Shown: positions 1 to 6,667, counted from the stretch's first letter. The stretch: DNA of 7,088 nt from Bacillota bacterium (GCA_012516115.1 JAAYXC010000128.1:1-7088); one strand, 5' to 3'. Translations and numbers: made by a program. Notes: generated from the letters alone by a model not told the origin.

Positions 1-1
1 G

Positions 2-841
2 AGGGAGATCGATCCAGAGACGTGGCGTTTTCTCTTCACCGAAGACAAGTCGAAAGAATATTCTCTTTGTTTCTTTGTTCGCGGTCATAACTATAAATTC
101 CTTGGGTTAATACCTACGAATCTCCATCTATTTGGTGTCGAGGATGGAGGAACTGTTTTTCTTTTTGGCACGGACGATATGGGCCGAGACGTATTTTCGC
201 GTACGATCTGCGGCGCTCGTGTCTCACTCTTCGTCGGTCTCGTCGGCGTAGCACTCAGTTTCGTGCTGGGCATCGTGATCGGCGGCATCTCGGGTTACTT
301 CGGCGGCAAGACCGATCTTATCATTCAACGTGTAATCGAGTTCCTCATCTCCATCCCCACTATTCCGATCTGGATGGCTTTGAGCGCGGCTTTGCCCCCG
401 CATTGGTCACCGGTCAAGGTCTTCTTTGGCATCTCGATCATTCTCTCGTTCGTCGGCTGGTGCGGCATTGCCCGCGTAGTACGGGGAAAATTCCTTGAAT
501 TACGCGAAGAAGACTTCGTCACAGCGGCCAGGTTGGCGGGGGCGACCGATGCGACAATTATCTTTCGCCATCTTGTGCCCTCGTTCATGAGCTATCTGAT
601 CGTTCAGTTAACCCTCTCCATCCCCGGGATGATCTTGGCAGAGACCGCCTTGAGTTTTTTAGGATTGGGTATTCGACCGCCGGCCGTGAGCTGGGGTACC
701 CTACTCAAGGGAGCGCAGAACATCAGCGCCATCGCCCTCTACCCTTGGCTCTTGATCCCCGCCATCTTCGTCATTGCTACGGTCTTGGCCTTCAACTTCC
801 TCGGCGACGGTTTGAGGGATGCGGCCGACCCGTACAAATAA
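2..841 (+). CDS. ABC transporter permease, OppC/DppC family (5' end outside window)
   Basis: Inner-membrane permease subunit of an Opp/Dpp-type importer for peptides or oligosaccharides. The frame is open from base 2, giving 279 visible residues. The ATG at 179 is internal, because family sequence precedes it: a periplasmic loop with FFVRGHNYKFLGLIPT and HLFGVED, then FGTDDMGRDVFSR, the family's conserved GTDxxGRD motif. The first transmembrane helix and true start lie upstream. Hydrophobic segments follow (SLFVGLVGVALSFVLGIVIG, IISIPTIPIW-like, VFFGISIILSFVGW, YLIVQLTLSIPG and the C-terminal LLIPAIFVIATVLAFNFLG). The EAA loop that contacts the ATPases reads TAARLAGATDATIIFRHLVP. The C-terminus, FLGDGLRDAADPYK, is complete and typical. 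The extended loop before the GTD motif is a variant I recall from importers in several non-proteobacterial phyla. The two ATPase genes follow directly. The substrate cannot be read from the permease. Confidence 0.95.
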   Translation, partial: REIDPETWRFLFTEDKSKEYSLCFFVRGHNYKFLGLIPTNLHLFGVEDGGTVFLFGTDDMGRDVFSRTICGARVSLFVGLVGVALSFVLGIVIGGISGYFGGKTDLIIQRVIEFLISIPTIPIWMALSAALPPHWSPVKVFFGISIILSFVGWCGIARVVRGKFLELREEDFVTAARLAGATDATIIFRHLVPSFMSYLIVQLTLSIPGMILAETALSFLGLGIRPPAVSWGTLLKGAQNISAIALYPWLLIPAIFVIATVLAFNFLGDGLRDAADPYK

Positions 842-856
842 GAGATTTAACCATCC

Positions 857-1885
857 ATGATTGGGGTGAAGGGCAAGTTGAGCGCGGAAGTTTTACTGGA
901 AGTGAAAGATCTAAAGACATATTTCCATCTAGATGAGGGTGTCCTTAAGGCTGTTGACGGAGCGAACCTCACCGTCAAGCGGAGGAAAGTCCTCGGCCTG
1001 GTCGGTGAATCGGGTTGCGGGAAGAGCGTGGCTGCTCAATCGATCCTCCGAATCGTGCCTTCTCCCGGTCGGATCGTCGGCGGTCGGATCCTTTTCTATC
1101 GAGGAGAGGATGCGCTCGATCTTGCGACCCTCGATCCTTTTGGCGACGAGATCCGGAATATCCGAGGGCGGGAGATAGCCATGGTTTTCCAGGAACCGAT
1201 GACCGCGTTTTCGCCGATTCATACTATTGGTTTCCAAATTATGGAAGCTATCCTTCTTCATCGCGATGCAAACAAAAAGGAAGCTAAAAACATCGCAATA
1301 GAGATGCTCCACAAAGTCGGCGTGCCCAACCCGGCCCAACGCATGAACGAGTATCCGCACCAGCTTTCTGGCGGCCTGCGTCAGCGGGCGATGATCGCCA
1401 TGGCGCTCTCCTGCCACCCAGCCCTGCTCATCGCCGACGAGCCTACCACCGCCCTGGACGTTACGGTACAGGGCCAGATCCTCCGTCTCATGAAGGAACT
1501 TCAAGAAGAATTTGGGATGTCGCTCATTTTTATTACCCATAATCTTGGGGTGATCGCGGAGATCAGCGATGAGGTGGCCGTCATGTATCTAGGCAAAATC
1601 GTGGAATACGGGGATGTCATGGAGATTTTCTGTAACCCCCTCCATCCTTACACTGCCAAGCTCCTCCGTTCTGTACCGACAGTAGGCCGGCAGATCAAGA
1701 CCAGACTTGATTCAATCCCAGGGTCGGTGCCACTTCCCATTAATCTCCCACCTGGTTGCGGTTTTTACGAACGGTGCAGCGAAGCCAAACCAGGGCTGTG
1801 CAACTGCGAAGATCCGCCGTTATTTGAGGCTAGGCCAGGGCATCTGGTCCGCTGTTTCCGGGTAGGCTCTAGCCCACTGCCTTAG
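857..1885 (+). CDS. Oligopeptide/oligosaccharide ABC transporter ATP-binding protein, OppD/DppD type
   Basis: Cytoplasmic ATPase that forms a heterodimer with the OppF-type protein encoded next and powers the importer. It has 342 residues, normal for OppD. Walker A is GESGCGKS (residues 50-57), the Q-loop Gln is 112, the ABC signature is LSGGLRQR (170-177), Walker B is LLIADE (190-195), the D-loop is TTALD and the switch His is 228. The C-terminal oligo_HPY region has NPLHPYT, then Cys 301, 307, 315, 317 and 333, the family's cysteine cluster; an Fe-S cluster has been reported for some DppD-like ATPases. The residue after the switch His is Asn (THN), where Asp is usual. The gene starts 15 bases after the permease stop. 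The ATG at 857 has only a weak Shine-Dalgarno site. A TTG at 878, preceded by GTGAAGGG, would give [15 protein letters not shown] as the N-terminus, which fits the family well and is a real alternative. Confidence 0.95.
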   Translation: MIGVKGKLSAEVLLEVKDLKTYFHLDEGVLKAVDGANLTVKRRKVLGLVGESGCGKSVAAQSILRIVPSPGRIVGGRILFYRGEDALDLATLDPFGDEIRNIRGREIAMVFQEPMTAFSPIHTIGFQIMEAILLHRDANKKEAKNIAIEMLHKVGVPNPAQRMNEYPHQLSGGLRQRAMIAMALSCHPALLIADEPTTALDVTVQGQILRLMKELQEEFGMSLIFITHNLGVIAEISDEVAVMYLGKIVEYGDVMEIFCNPLHPYTAKLLRSVPTVGRQIKTRLDSIPGSVPLPINLPPGCGFYERCSEAKPGLCNCEDPPLFEARPGHLVRCFRVGSSPLP

Positions 1886-1922
1886 GATCCGGAGGAAAGC
1901 CGGCCTTACTAATACACGAGCC

Positions 1923-1929
1923 AAGGAGG
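1923..1929 (+). promoter_or_regulatory. Strong ribosome binding site before the OppF-type gene
   Basis: AAGGAGG lies 8 bases before the ATG at 1938. It fixes that ATG as the start over the overlapping ATG at 1941 and supports translation independent of the upstream ATPase gene, whose stop is 52 bases away. Confidence 0.8.
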
Positions 1930-1937
1930 CAATCTCC

Positions 1938-2948
1938 ATGATGGAGACCACTGCTTTGCTCAGAGTGGAGAACCTCAAGAAATACTACCCAATTAAGAAA
2001 GGATTTTGGAAGAAGGTCGTCGGCCACATCAAGGCGGTGGACGGTGTGACCTTTACGATCTGGCGAGGCGAAACTTTGGGCCTGGTCGGCGAGTCCGGCT
2101 GCGGCAAATCCACCTTGGGCAAGTGTATTCTCCGCGCCGTGGAACCGACGGAAGGCCGGGTAGAGTTCATCTTGAATGGTAGTCCCCTCGAGATGACCGC
2201 GCTGGACAAGAAATCCCTCCGCGCGGCTCGACGCCATATGCAGATGATTTTCCAAGATCCATATTCCTCGCTCGATCCGCGCATGACTGTGATGGACATC
2301 ATCAGCGAACCGCTTCGTGTGAATAAGGTCTGTAACAAAGAAGAGATAGAAGAGCGAGTAAAAAAACTCGTCGAGCTTGTAGGTTTGAATGTAAATCATT
2401 TAAAACGGTACCCGCACGCCTTCAGCGGTGGCCAGCGCCAGCGGATCGGCATCGCCCGGGCATTGGCTCTAAACCCCGAATTCATCGTGGCGGACGAGCC
2501 GGTCTCTGCGCTAGACGTTTCGGTGCAAAGCCAAATTCTTAACCTTTTATTGGATCTCCAGAAAGAGTTTCACCTTACCTACCTTTTCATCTCGCACGAT
2601 CTTGGAGTGATCCAACATGTTTCCGACCGGGTGGCAGTGATGTACGTTGGTCGTATTGTGGAGATGGCTCCGACGGAAGAGATATTCTTTGCGCCCAAAC
2701 ATCCCTATACAGAAGCATTAATCGCGGCAGTGCCGCGACCAGATCCACGGTTTCGCAAGAATAAGGGCGTGCTTCAAGGTGAGGTACCTAACCCCGCCGC
2801 TCCGCCCCCAGGTTGTTACTTTCATCTCCGTTGTCCCTATGCCACAAAGAGATGCGCGGAGGAGACGCCTATTTGGGACGAAATTACTCCTGGACATTTC
2901 GTGGCGTGCCATTATGCACACGACCTCACCCTGCGTCCTATAGATTAA
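1938..2948 (+). CDS. Oligopeptide/oligosaccharide ABC transporter ATP-binding protein, OppF/DppF type
   Basis: Second ATPase of the importer, expected to pair with the preceding OppD-type subunit under the two permeases. It has 336 residues. Walker A is GESGCGKST (51-59), the Q-loop Gln is 106 in FQDPYSSLDPRMTV (an OppF hallmark), the signature is FSGGQRQR (162-169), Walker B is FIVADE (182-187), the D-loop is SALD and the switch region is ISHDLG with His 220. All catalytic motifs look intact. The insert KKGFWKKVVGHIKAVDGV near the N-terminus is typical of OppF rather than OppD. The C-terminal part has APKHPYT followed by Cys 293, 299, 306 and 324, with spacing like the oligo_HPY cysteine cluster. 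The start at 1938 has an excellent AAGGAGG. The URO-D-like gene follows 44 bases later on the same strand, after a short AT-rich spacer with no clear terminator. Confidence 0.96.
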   Translation: MMETTALLRVENLKKYYPIKKGFWKKVVGHIKAVDGVTFTIWRGETLGLVGESGCGKSTLGKCILRAVEPTEGRVEFILNGSPLEMTALDKKSLRAARRHMQMIFQDPYSSLDPRMTVMDIISEPLRVNKVCNKEEIEERVKKLVELVGLNVNHLKRYPHAFSGGQRQRIGIARALALNPEFIVADEPVSALDVSVQSQILNLLLDLQKEFHLTYLFISHDLGVIQHVSDRVAVMYVGRIVEMAPTEEIFFAPKHPYTEALIAAVPRPDPRFRKNKGVLQGEVPNPAAPPPGCYFHLRCPYATKRCAEETPIWDEITPGHFVACHYAHDLTLRPID

Positions 2949-2992
2949 CAGATCGTTTAAGTATTAAAAAATAGTGGGAAGTGGTATTAATT

Positions 2993-4042
2993 ATGGGTCT
3001 CAGAGATCTGAAGTGGTTAACCCCAGAGGTTGAACGTATTCAGGCCGCGCATCGAGAACGGGTCGCGGCGCTCTATCGCGGCGAGCCTCTTGAAGACGTG
3101 ATTGCCATCGCCGGGCCTTTGTTCGGAACTAACCATGGACTCGCCGGCACTAATCAGATCGACATGCTCAAGGACCCCGACGCCTGGCTGGACGAAGTAT
3201 TATCGGATATGGCGGCCAGAATAGAAGTGGCTGCGGACCCGATCACTTTCCAACCTCTTGCGATCGAGATCGATCCCCTTGGCACACACTTCATCGATGC
3301 GCTCTTCGGCGCGGAGGTCGGTTTCCATGAGGGGCAAGTCTGGAGTTTTCCCCTTCGTTGCGATCTCTCTGAGTTAAGTATGCCGGATTTGGCAAACTCG
3401 GAACTCCTTCGAGCTACCTTGAGGCTCGTGCGCGCCGCCGTTTCTGCCTCGCAAGGTCGTATCCTTATCGCGGCACCCGTTCTAAGTTGTCCCATCAATA
3501 TTGGGATCAACCTCTTTGGCGAACGCTTGCTTGAAGGCCTTATCGAGCAGCCAGAGGAGACACGGCGCGCTTTGCGCATCATTACCGATGTAATAATTGC
3601 CCTTACCCGAATTTTCATAGCGGAGATTCCGGATGAAATCCGACGCACTTCGGTGGCCTCAAGCCGTTATGCTCCTCCTGGTTATGGATTGATCGATGGC
3701 TGCGCCACCCAGCTCGTTTCGAGAGAACATTACCGCGAGTTCTTCGCGCCATTAGACGCGGAGATTTTAGCGGTCTACCCGGAACACAGAGGAATGATCC
3801 ACCTTTGCGGTGCGCATAGCCAGCATATCCTACTCTGGCGGGAGATGGAGGGCCTCTCCTCGATCCAGCTGAACGACCGCGCAGCAGAGGATCTAGAACT
3901 CTATGTAAAGGCAAGACGTCCTGACCAGATTATTTATATCACTCCAACCCCAACCATGACGGTCGATCGCATCATGGAGATCACTAAAGGCGAAAGGGTA
4001 ATCCTTCAATGTCAGTTGACCGAGAGAATTCCCTTGAAGTGA
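2993..4042 (+). CDS. Uroporphyrinogen-decarboxylase-superfamily protein (MtaA/CmuA-like)
   Basis: Probably a cytoplasmic URO-D-fold (TIM-barrel) protein. The superfamily includes HemE and the zinc-dependent corrinoid:coenzyme M methyltransferases MtaA/MtbA and CmuA. From the ATG at 2993 it has 349 residues, close to family length. I see MIHLCGAH with His 270, Cys 272 and His 275, and later VILQCQL with Cys 340. This matches the His-x-Cys...Cys zinc-site layout of the methyltransferase branch. The segments ILIAAPVLSCPINIG and IQLNDRA also fit the barrel pattern. I do not see the HemE-type Arg-rich N-terminus, and the context is not haem synthesis, so a true HemE is unlikely. The frame also allows a GTG at 2981, but GGGAAGTGG (2976-2984) is well spaced for 2993 and overlaps 2981. 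Proteins of this type often occur in sugar-utilisation loci with unknown function. Methyl transfer or demethylation is inference only. Confidence 0.82.
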   Translation: MGLRDLKWLTPEVERIQAAHRERVAALYRGEPLEDVIAIAGPLFGTNHGLAGTNQIDMLKDPDAWLDEVLSDMAARIEVAADPITFQPLAIEIDPLGTHFIDALFGAEVGFHEGQVWSFPLRCDLSELSMPDLANSELLRATLRLVRAAVSASQGRILIAAPVLSCPINIGINLFGERLLEGLIEQPEETRRALRIITDVIIALTRIFIAEIPDEIRRTSVASSRYAPPGYGLIDGCATQLVSREHYREFFAPLDAEILAVYPEHRGMIHLCGAHSQHILLWREMEGLSSIQLNDRAAEDLELYVKARRPDQIIYITPTPTMTVDRIMEITKGERVILQCQLTERIPLK

Positions 4043-4080
4043 CGCTAATGCCTTCCCCAAAGAATAAGGAATGAGGTGAC

Positions 4081-5291
4081 GTGAAGCGGTATGTAGGAAT
4101 TTTGCGTCTCCTTATTGTGGTCTGGTGCTTGGCCCATCTTGTTGATCTTACCCCGTATGGTGCAGGGTACACAGTCGATGATCTTCCCAAGCAGACTTTT
4201 ACCAACCCTCTTTGGTCCGGAGCAGATCCTTACGTTATCTTTGCCGATGGCTTTTACTACTTCACCTTCTGCGATGGCGACAAGCGTATATACGTAACAA
4301 AGTCCAAAACCCTAACGGATCGTGGTGAAATCCGGTTGGTCTACACCTTCCCTGACGGGCAGTGGAATTCTCATCTGGTCTGGGGACCGGCTGCGCTCTT
4401 CAGGTGGGATGACGGTCGCTGGTATATTTACTACTGCGCTGCCTGGGGATGCTCACTTATAGAAAAGGGAACATCCTGGACCCCAAGTCCTGGGTGAAAT
4501 CGCCCGAACCGGTCTTCCGAAAGACGGATGAAGTCTGTGGCGTTGGCGGCCCTGCAGTCACCACCTCGCCGGACGGTAAGGAGTATTGGCTGATCTATCA
4601 TGCTAACCAATACCCGGGAAGTGGTTGGCTCCACCGCTGCATCTGCGCGCAGAAGATCTCCTAGGACGAACAGGGAAACCCCGTCTTCGGCACGCCCGTC
4701 CCGTACGGAAGACCAATACCCTTGCCTAACCCAGGCCAACCTCCGACCACTTCGTTTGTCTGCGATTGGGACGATGGGAATGGCATCTACTGGACGGAAT
4801 TCGGGGGCGATTGGCGGATCGAGCACGCTGCCGGTTCAAAACAGCTCGTAGTGGGCTCGAGCGAAGACGCCCTCTTCTTGGCCAACCAGACTAGGTATAC
4901 CTGACTTTATCTACGAATGCGAGGTGACGATCGAGAATTCCCCACGCCCTGGCGATGCGGGCGTAGTGTTTAGGGTGACCAGGCCCCGGATCGGCAAAAA
5001 CCGCTTCCACGGGTATTACGCAGGTCTTGACCTCCAGGGCCAGCGCTTGATCCTGGGCAAAGCCGCCGCCGGTCAATGGCAACTCTTAGCCACGGCACCT
5101 TTTGAAGTGAACGCAAGGTTGCGCATCGCCTGAGGGTTCTCGCCAAGGGGGCCATCATCGCAGTCTACATAGACGATATGACCACGCCCCGGGTCAAGGT
5201 ACGAGATGAAAGTTATACTATGGGTGCCATCGGAGTGAGGACCCGTGGCGTTTATGCCCGCTGGGACAATATCGTCTCGCGGGCGCTATAA
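4081..5291 (+). pseudogene. Broken secreted GH43-type glycosidase with C-terminal beta-sandwich (CBM66/DUF1080-like) domain
   Basis: Remnant of an exported beta-xylosidase/arabinosidase-like enzyme. It starts at a GTG (4081; AAGGA at 4066-4070) with a Sec-like signal peptide (MKRYVGILRLLIVVW). Next comes the GH43 N-terminal blade NPLWSGADPYVI, whose Asp 49 is the expected general base, then LVWGPAALF and WYIYYCAA. The frame then breaks near 4440 and ends at 4497. Homology resumes in frame 3 as CLGMLTYRKG, DPKSWVKSPEPVF, SPDGKEYWLIYHAN and AQKIS. A TAG (4662-4664) follows where a Trp codon is expected, then the same frame reads DEQGNPVFGTPV to a TGA at 4902. A shift near 4900 leads to PDFIYECEVTI, GVVFRVTRP and FHGYYAGLDL. 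Another near 5125 leads to HRLRVLAKG, VYIDDM and YARWDNI, ending at TAA 5289-5291. About 110-130 residues of the propeller, including the general-acid Glu region, appear to be missing, so activity is not expected. Confidence 0.85.
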
Positions 5292-5316
5292 GGGCGTTAC
5301 CGTACGCTGGACGTAC

Positions 5317-5323
5317 AAGGAGG
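5317..5323 (+). promoter_or_regulatory. Strong ribosome binding site before the sialidase-like remnant
   Basis: AAGGAGG (followed by GGG) lies 9 bases before the ATG at 5333. It supports 5333 as a genuine ancestral start even though the gene is cut short, and places it 41 bases behind the end of the GH43 remnant as the next gene of the same operon. Confidence 0.7.
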
Positions 5324-5332
5324 GGGAAAGCG

Positions 5333-5710
5333 ATGAGAGCAAGAGCCCGAGACCACTGGTGGATGAGGCTCTTCCTTTTGATCCTAGCTGTCATCTGTCA
5401 GACAGTGTGCGCATCGGTTCTCACCATCGATTGGGAGGTGGTGGCACGAACCTCCGGCGGTGCCAAGGCCCCGATCGAGCTCAGAAACGGAGACCTGCTC
5501 GCTGCTAGGACGGAATCGTGGGCCAAAGACTTCCTGGTCGTCTGCTACAAGAGCGTGGACGGAGGTGAATCCTGGCGACGGCTCTCCATCATCGCCAGCG
5601 ATGACGATCCGTTCGCCGACATCGGCGACGGCCATTTCCTGGTTCAGTATGTAAAAAACGGCTATTACTTCTGCTGCAAGCGAGGGGTATTACGTCTTGG
5701 CCGAAGTTGA
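5333..5710 (+). pseudogene. Truncated secreted BNR/sialidase-like protein (N-terminal part only)
   Basis: The 125-residue frame begins like a secreted exo-sialidase/BNR-repeat protein. A signal peptide (MRLFLLILAVICQTVCA, residues 11-27) is followed by a first propeller strand WEVVARTSGG, the strand IELRNGDLLAA and one canonical Asp-box SVDGGESW (74-81, pattern SxDxGxxW). It continues with IIASDDDP, DIGDGHFLV and KNGYYFCC. Family members usually run to about 350-400 residues with several Asp-boxes; here only the first is present and the frame ends at a TGA (5708-5710) with unconvincing final residues. From about 5690 the DNA instead looks like minus-strand coding sequence, so the rest of the gene seems to have been replaced or deleted rather than merely frameshifted. 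The substrate is unknown, since many such proteins are not sialidases. It follows the GH43 remnant by 41 bases with a strong ribosome binding site. Confidence 0.62.
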
Positions 5711-5753
5711 AGAGAACCCGGGTCTTCGACCTTTTGGTGGCCGGGCCGATCTT

Positions 5754-5879
5754 CTATCCCCGCACCACCCCGAAATAATGGGCGAAGAAGGCCGCGGGGT
5801 CCACGTCCACCGCGATCCGGTGCGGCGCCTCTTTGCGGGCGCAGCCGGCATCGTATTTTTTCTTGGAAACGATTTTCAA
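5754..5879 (-). CDS. Possible small ORF or gene remnant of unknown function
   Basis: I do not recognise this sequence. A TTG (complement of 5877-5879) could start a 41-residue peptide that begins MKIVSKKKYDAGCARKEAP and ends DPAAFFAHYFGVVRG, stopping at TAG (complement of 5754-5756). Nearly every codon ends in G or C, as in the neighbouring minus-strand genes, which suggests real coding DNA. No Shine-Dalgarno site is visible. The same frame stays open below the stop (KIGPATKRSKTRVLFNFG, then DVIPLA, to about 5695) and is also open above the TTG, so it may be a piece of a longer broken gene. It overlaps the end of the nuclease-like gene by 4 bases. The plus-strand frame across this DNA is antisense and looks like a shadow. 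Confidence 0.25.
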   Translation of the reverse strand: MKIVSKKKYDAGCARKEAPHRIAVDVDPAAFFAHYFGVVRG

Positions 5880-6667
5880 GGCTCTACTGGGTCGTCTTCG
5901 AATACTTGTCGTTCAGAGCCTTCGAGATGCCAGTGGTACGGATGCTCCGAGAGCATCAAGAGGATCCGGCCGGCCTTGGCCGGGTCTTGGACGAGCACGC
6001 CGATATGGGGGATGGACCTCTCCATCTTCAACGGGCTATGGCATCTCCGGTCGATCTTCGGGATGCCCAGAAGGGTGCGAAAGCGTTTGACGAGATTATC
6101 CCTTTGCCGCCACAACAGCCGGGAGATGGTGAAGGTCATCGGGTAGGCATCCCAGGGACCGCGGACGATGCCGTGCGGTTCGAACTTGCCTTCTTCGGCG
6201 AAGAGGAAGCCTTCTCGGCTAAAATAGGTGGCGAGGACGAAGGCGGCAAGATCGATCGTGTACCCGCCGACCTGGTATTCCGCGCCGAAAAGATAATCAC
6301 TGAAATACTCCAGGACCGCGTCGAAGCCGTCGAGGATGTCCTGGTGCTTGTAGCCGCGTTTTATCTCGACGGCCACGTACGCTTCGCGTTTCAAGATGCC
6401 TTTGGCGGCCAGGTTCCCTTGGACGATAAGGTCCGGCCGCTTGTTGCGATCGACCTCGCCCACCGTGAAGAGACCCCAGCTGGGCCGGCCCGGATTCGGC
6501 CTCTCGTCGAAGATCCGCAGGCCCAACCCACTAAGCCAATCACCTATCTCGAGCTTGATCTCGGCCTCGCTTTTCCCATGATCATTTCTCATTCCTTGAC
6601 CCGGTCCTTCTCCAATTTCTTCTCCGGCCAGAGCGACGGCCGGTCGGATTAAAACGTCGGCCGACAT
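5876..6667 (-). CDS. Putative PD-(D/E)xK-fold nuclease-like protein
   Basis: Predicted protein of 263 residues. From the ATG at 6667, GAGAGGG (complement of 6672-6678) is a ribosome binding site at 4 bases, and the GH38 stop is 16 bases upstream; the frame's earlier ATG at 6793 lies inside the GH38 gene and is rejected. The centre resembles the restriction-endonuclease-like core: a helix with SEAEIKLEIGDWL (33-45), then RPDLIVQG with Asp 79, then AYVAVEIKRGY with Glu 101 and Lys 103, i.e. D...ExK. A helix follows (DILDGFDAVLEYFSDYL). A later TIDLAAFVLATYFSREGFLF looks like another core strand plus helix. The stop is TGA at 5876-5878. The last 14 residues (from about 250) may be a frameshift artefact: the +1 frame gives ALNDKYSKTTQ then TAG at 5884-5886. 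No methylase partner, helicase or phage gene is in view, so restriction, repair or mobile-element roles are open. Confidence 0.6.
   Translation of the reverse strand: MSADVLIRPAVALAGEEIGEGPGQGMRNDHGKSEAEIKLEIGDWLSGLGLRIFDERPNPGRPSWGLFTVGEVDRNKRPDLIVQGNLAAKGILKREAYVAVEIKRGYKHQDILDGFDAVLEYFSDYLFGAEYQVGGYTIDLAAFVLATYFSREGFLFAEEGKFEPHGIVRGPWDAYPMTFTISRLLWRQRDNLVKRFRTLLGIPKIDRRCHSPLKMERSIPHIGVLVQDPAKAGRILLMLSEHPYHWHLEGSERQVFEDDPVEP

Noticed and set aside
929..1540. Minus-strand open frame of 203 codons inside the OppD-type gene
   Set aside because: It lies fully opposite an ATPase with all motifs intact, and its translation has no recognisable domain. It is a shadow frame.
1886..1937. Possible hairpin or terminator between the two ATPase genes (CCGG/GCCGGC elements)
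   Set aside because: The matching arms are short and not followed by a T-run, and the next gene has a strong ribosome binding site close by. The elements look like chance.
1869..2399. Minus-strand open frame of 176 codons across the OppD/OppF junction
   Set aside because: It is antisense to the start of the OppF-type gene, has no family resemblance and would need to overlap two clear coding regions.
2981..2992. GTG at 2981 as start of the URO-D-like gene
   Set aside because: The purine-rich GGGAAGTGG (2976-2984) overlaps this GTG and is correctly spaced for the ATG at 2993. The four added residues (MVLI) are not informative.
5291..5333. Possible inverted repeat CGTACGCTGGACGTAC-like before the sialidase remnant
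   Set aside because: Only short GTAC-centred matches are present. They are too weak for an operator or terminator claim.
5906..6652. Long plus-strand open frame of 248 codons opposite the nuclease-like gene
   Set aside because: It is antisense to a frame that has a recognisable D...ExK core, a ribosome binding site and operon spacing. Its own translation is rich in Asp/Glu/Arg with no domain pattern, as expected of a shadow in high-GC3 DNA.
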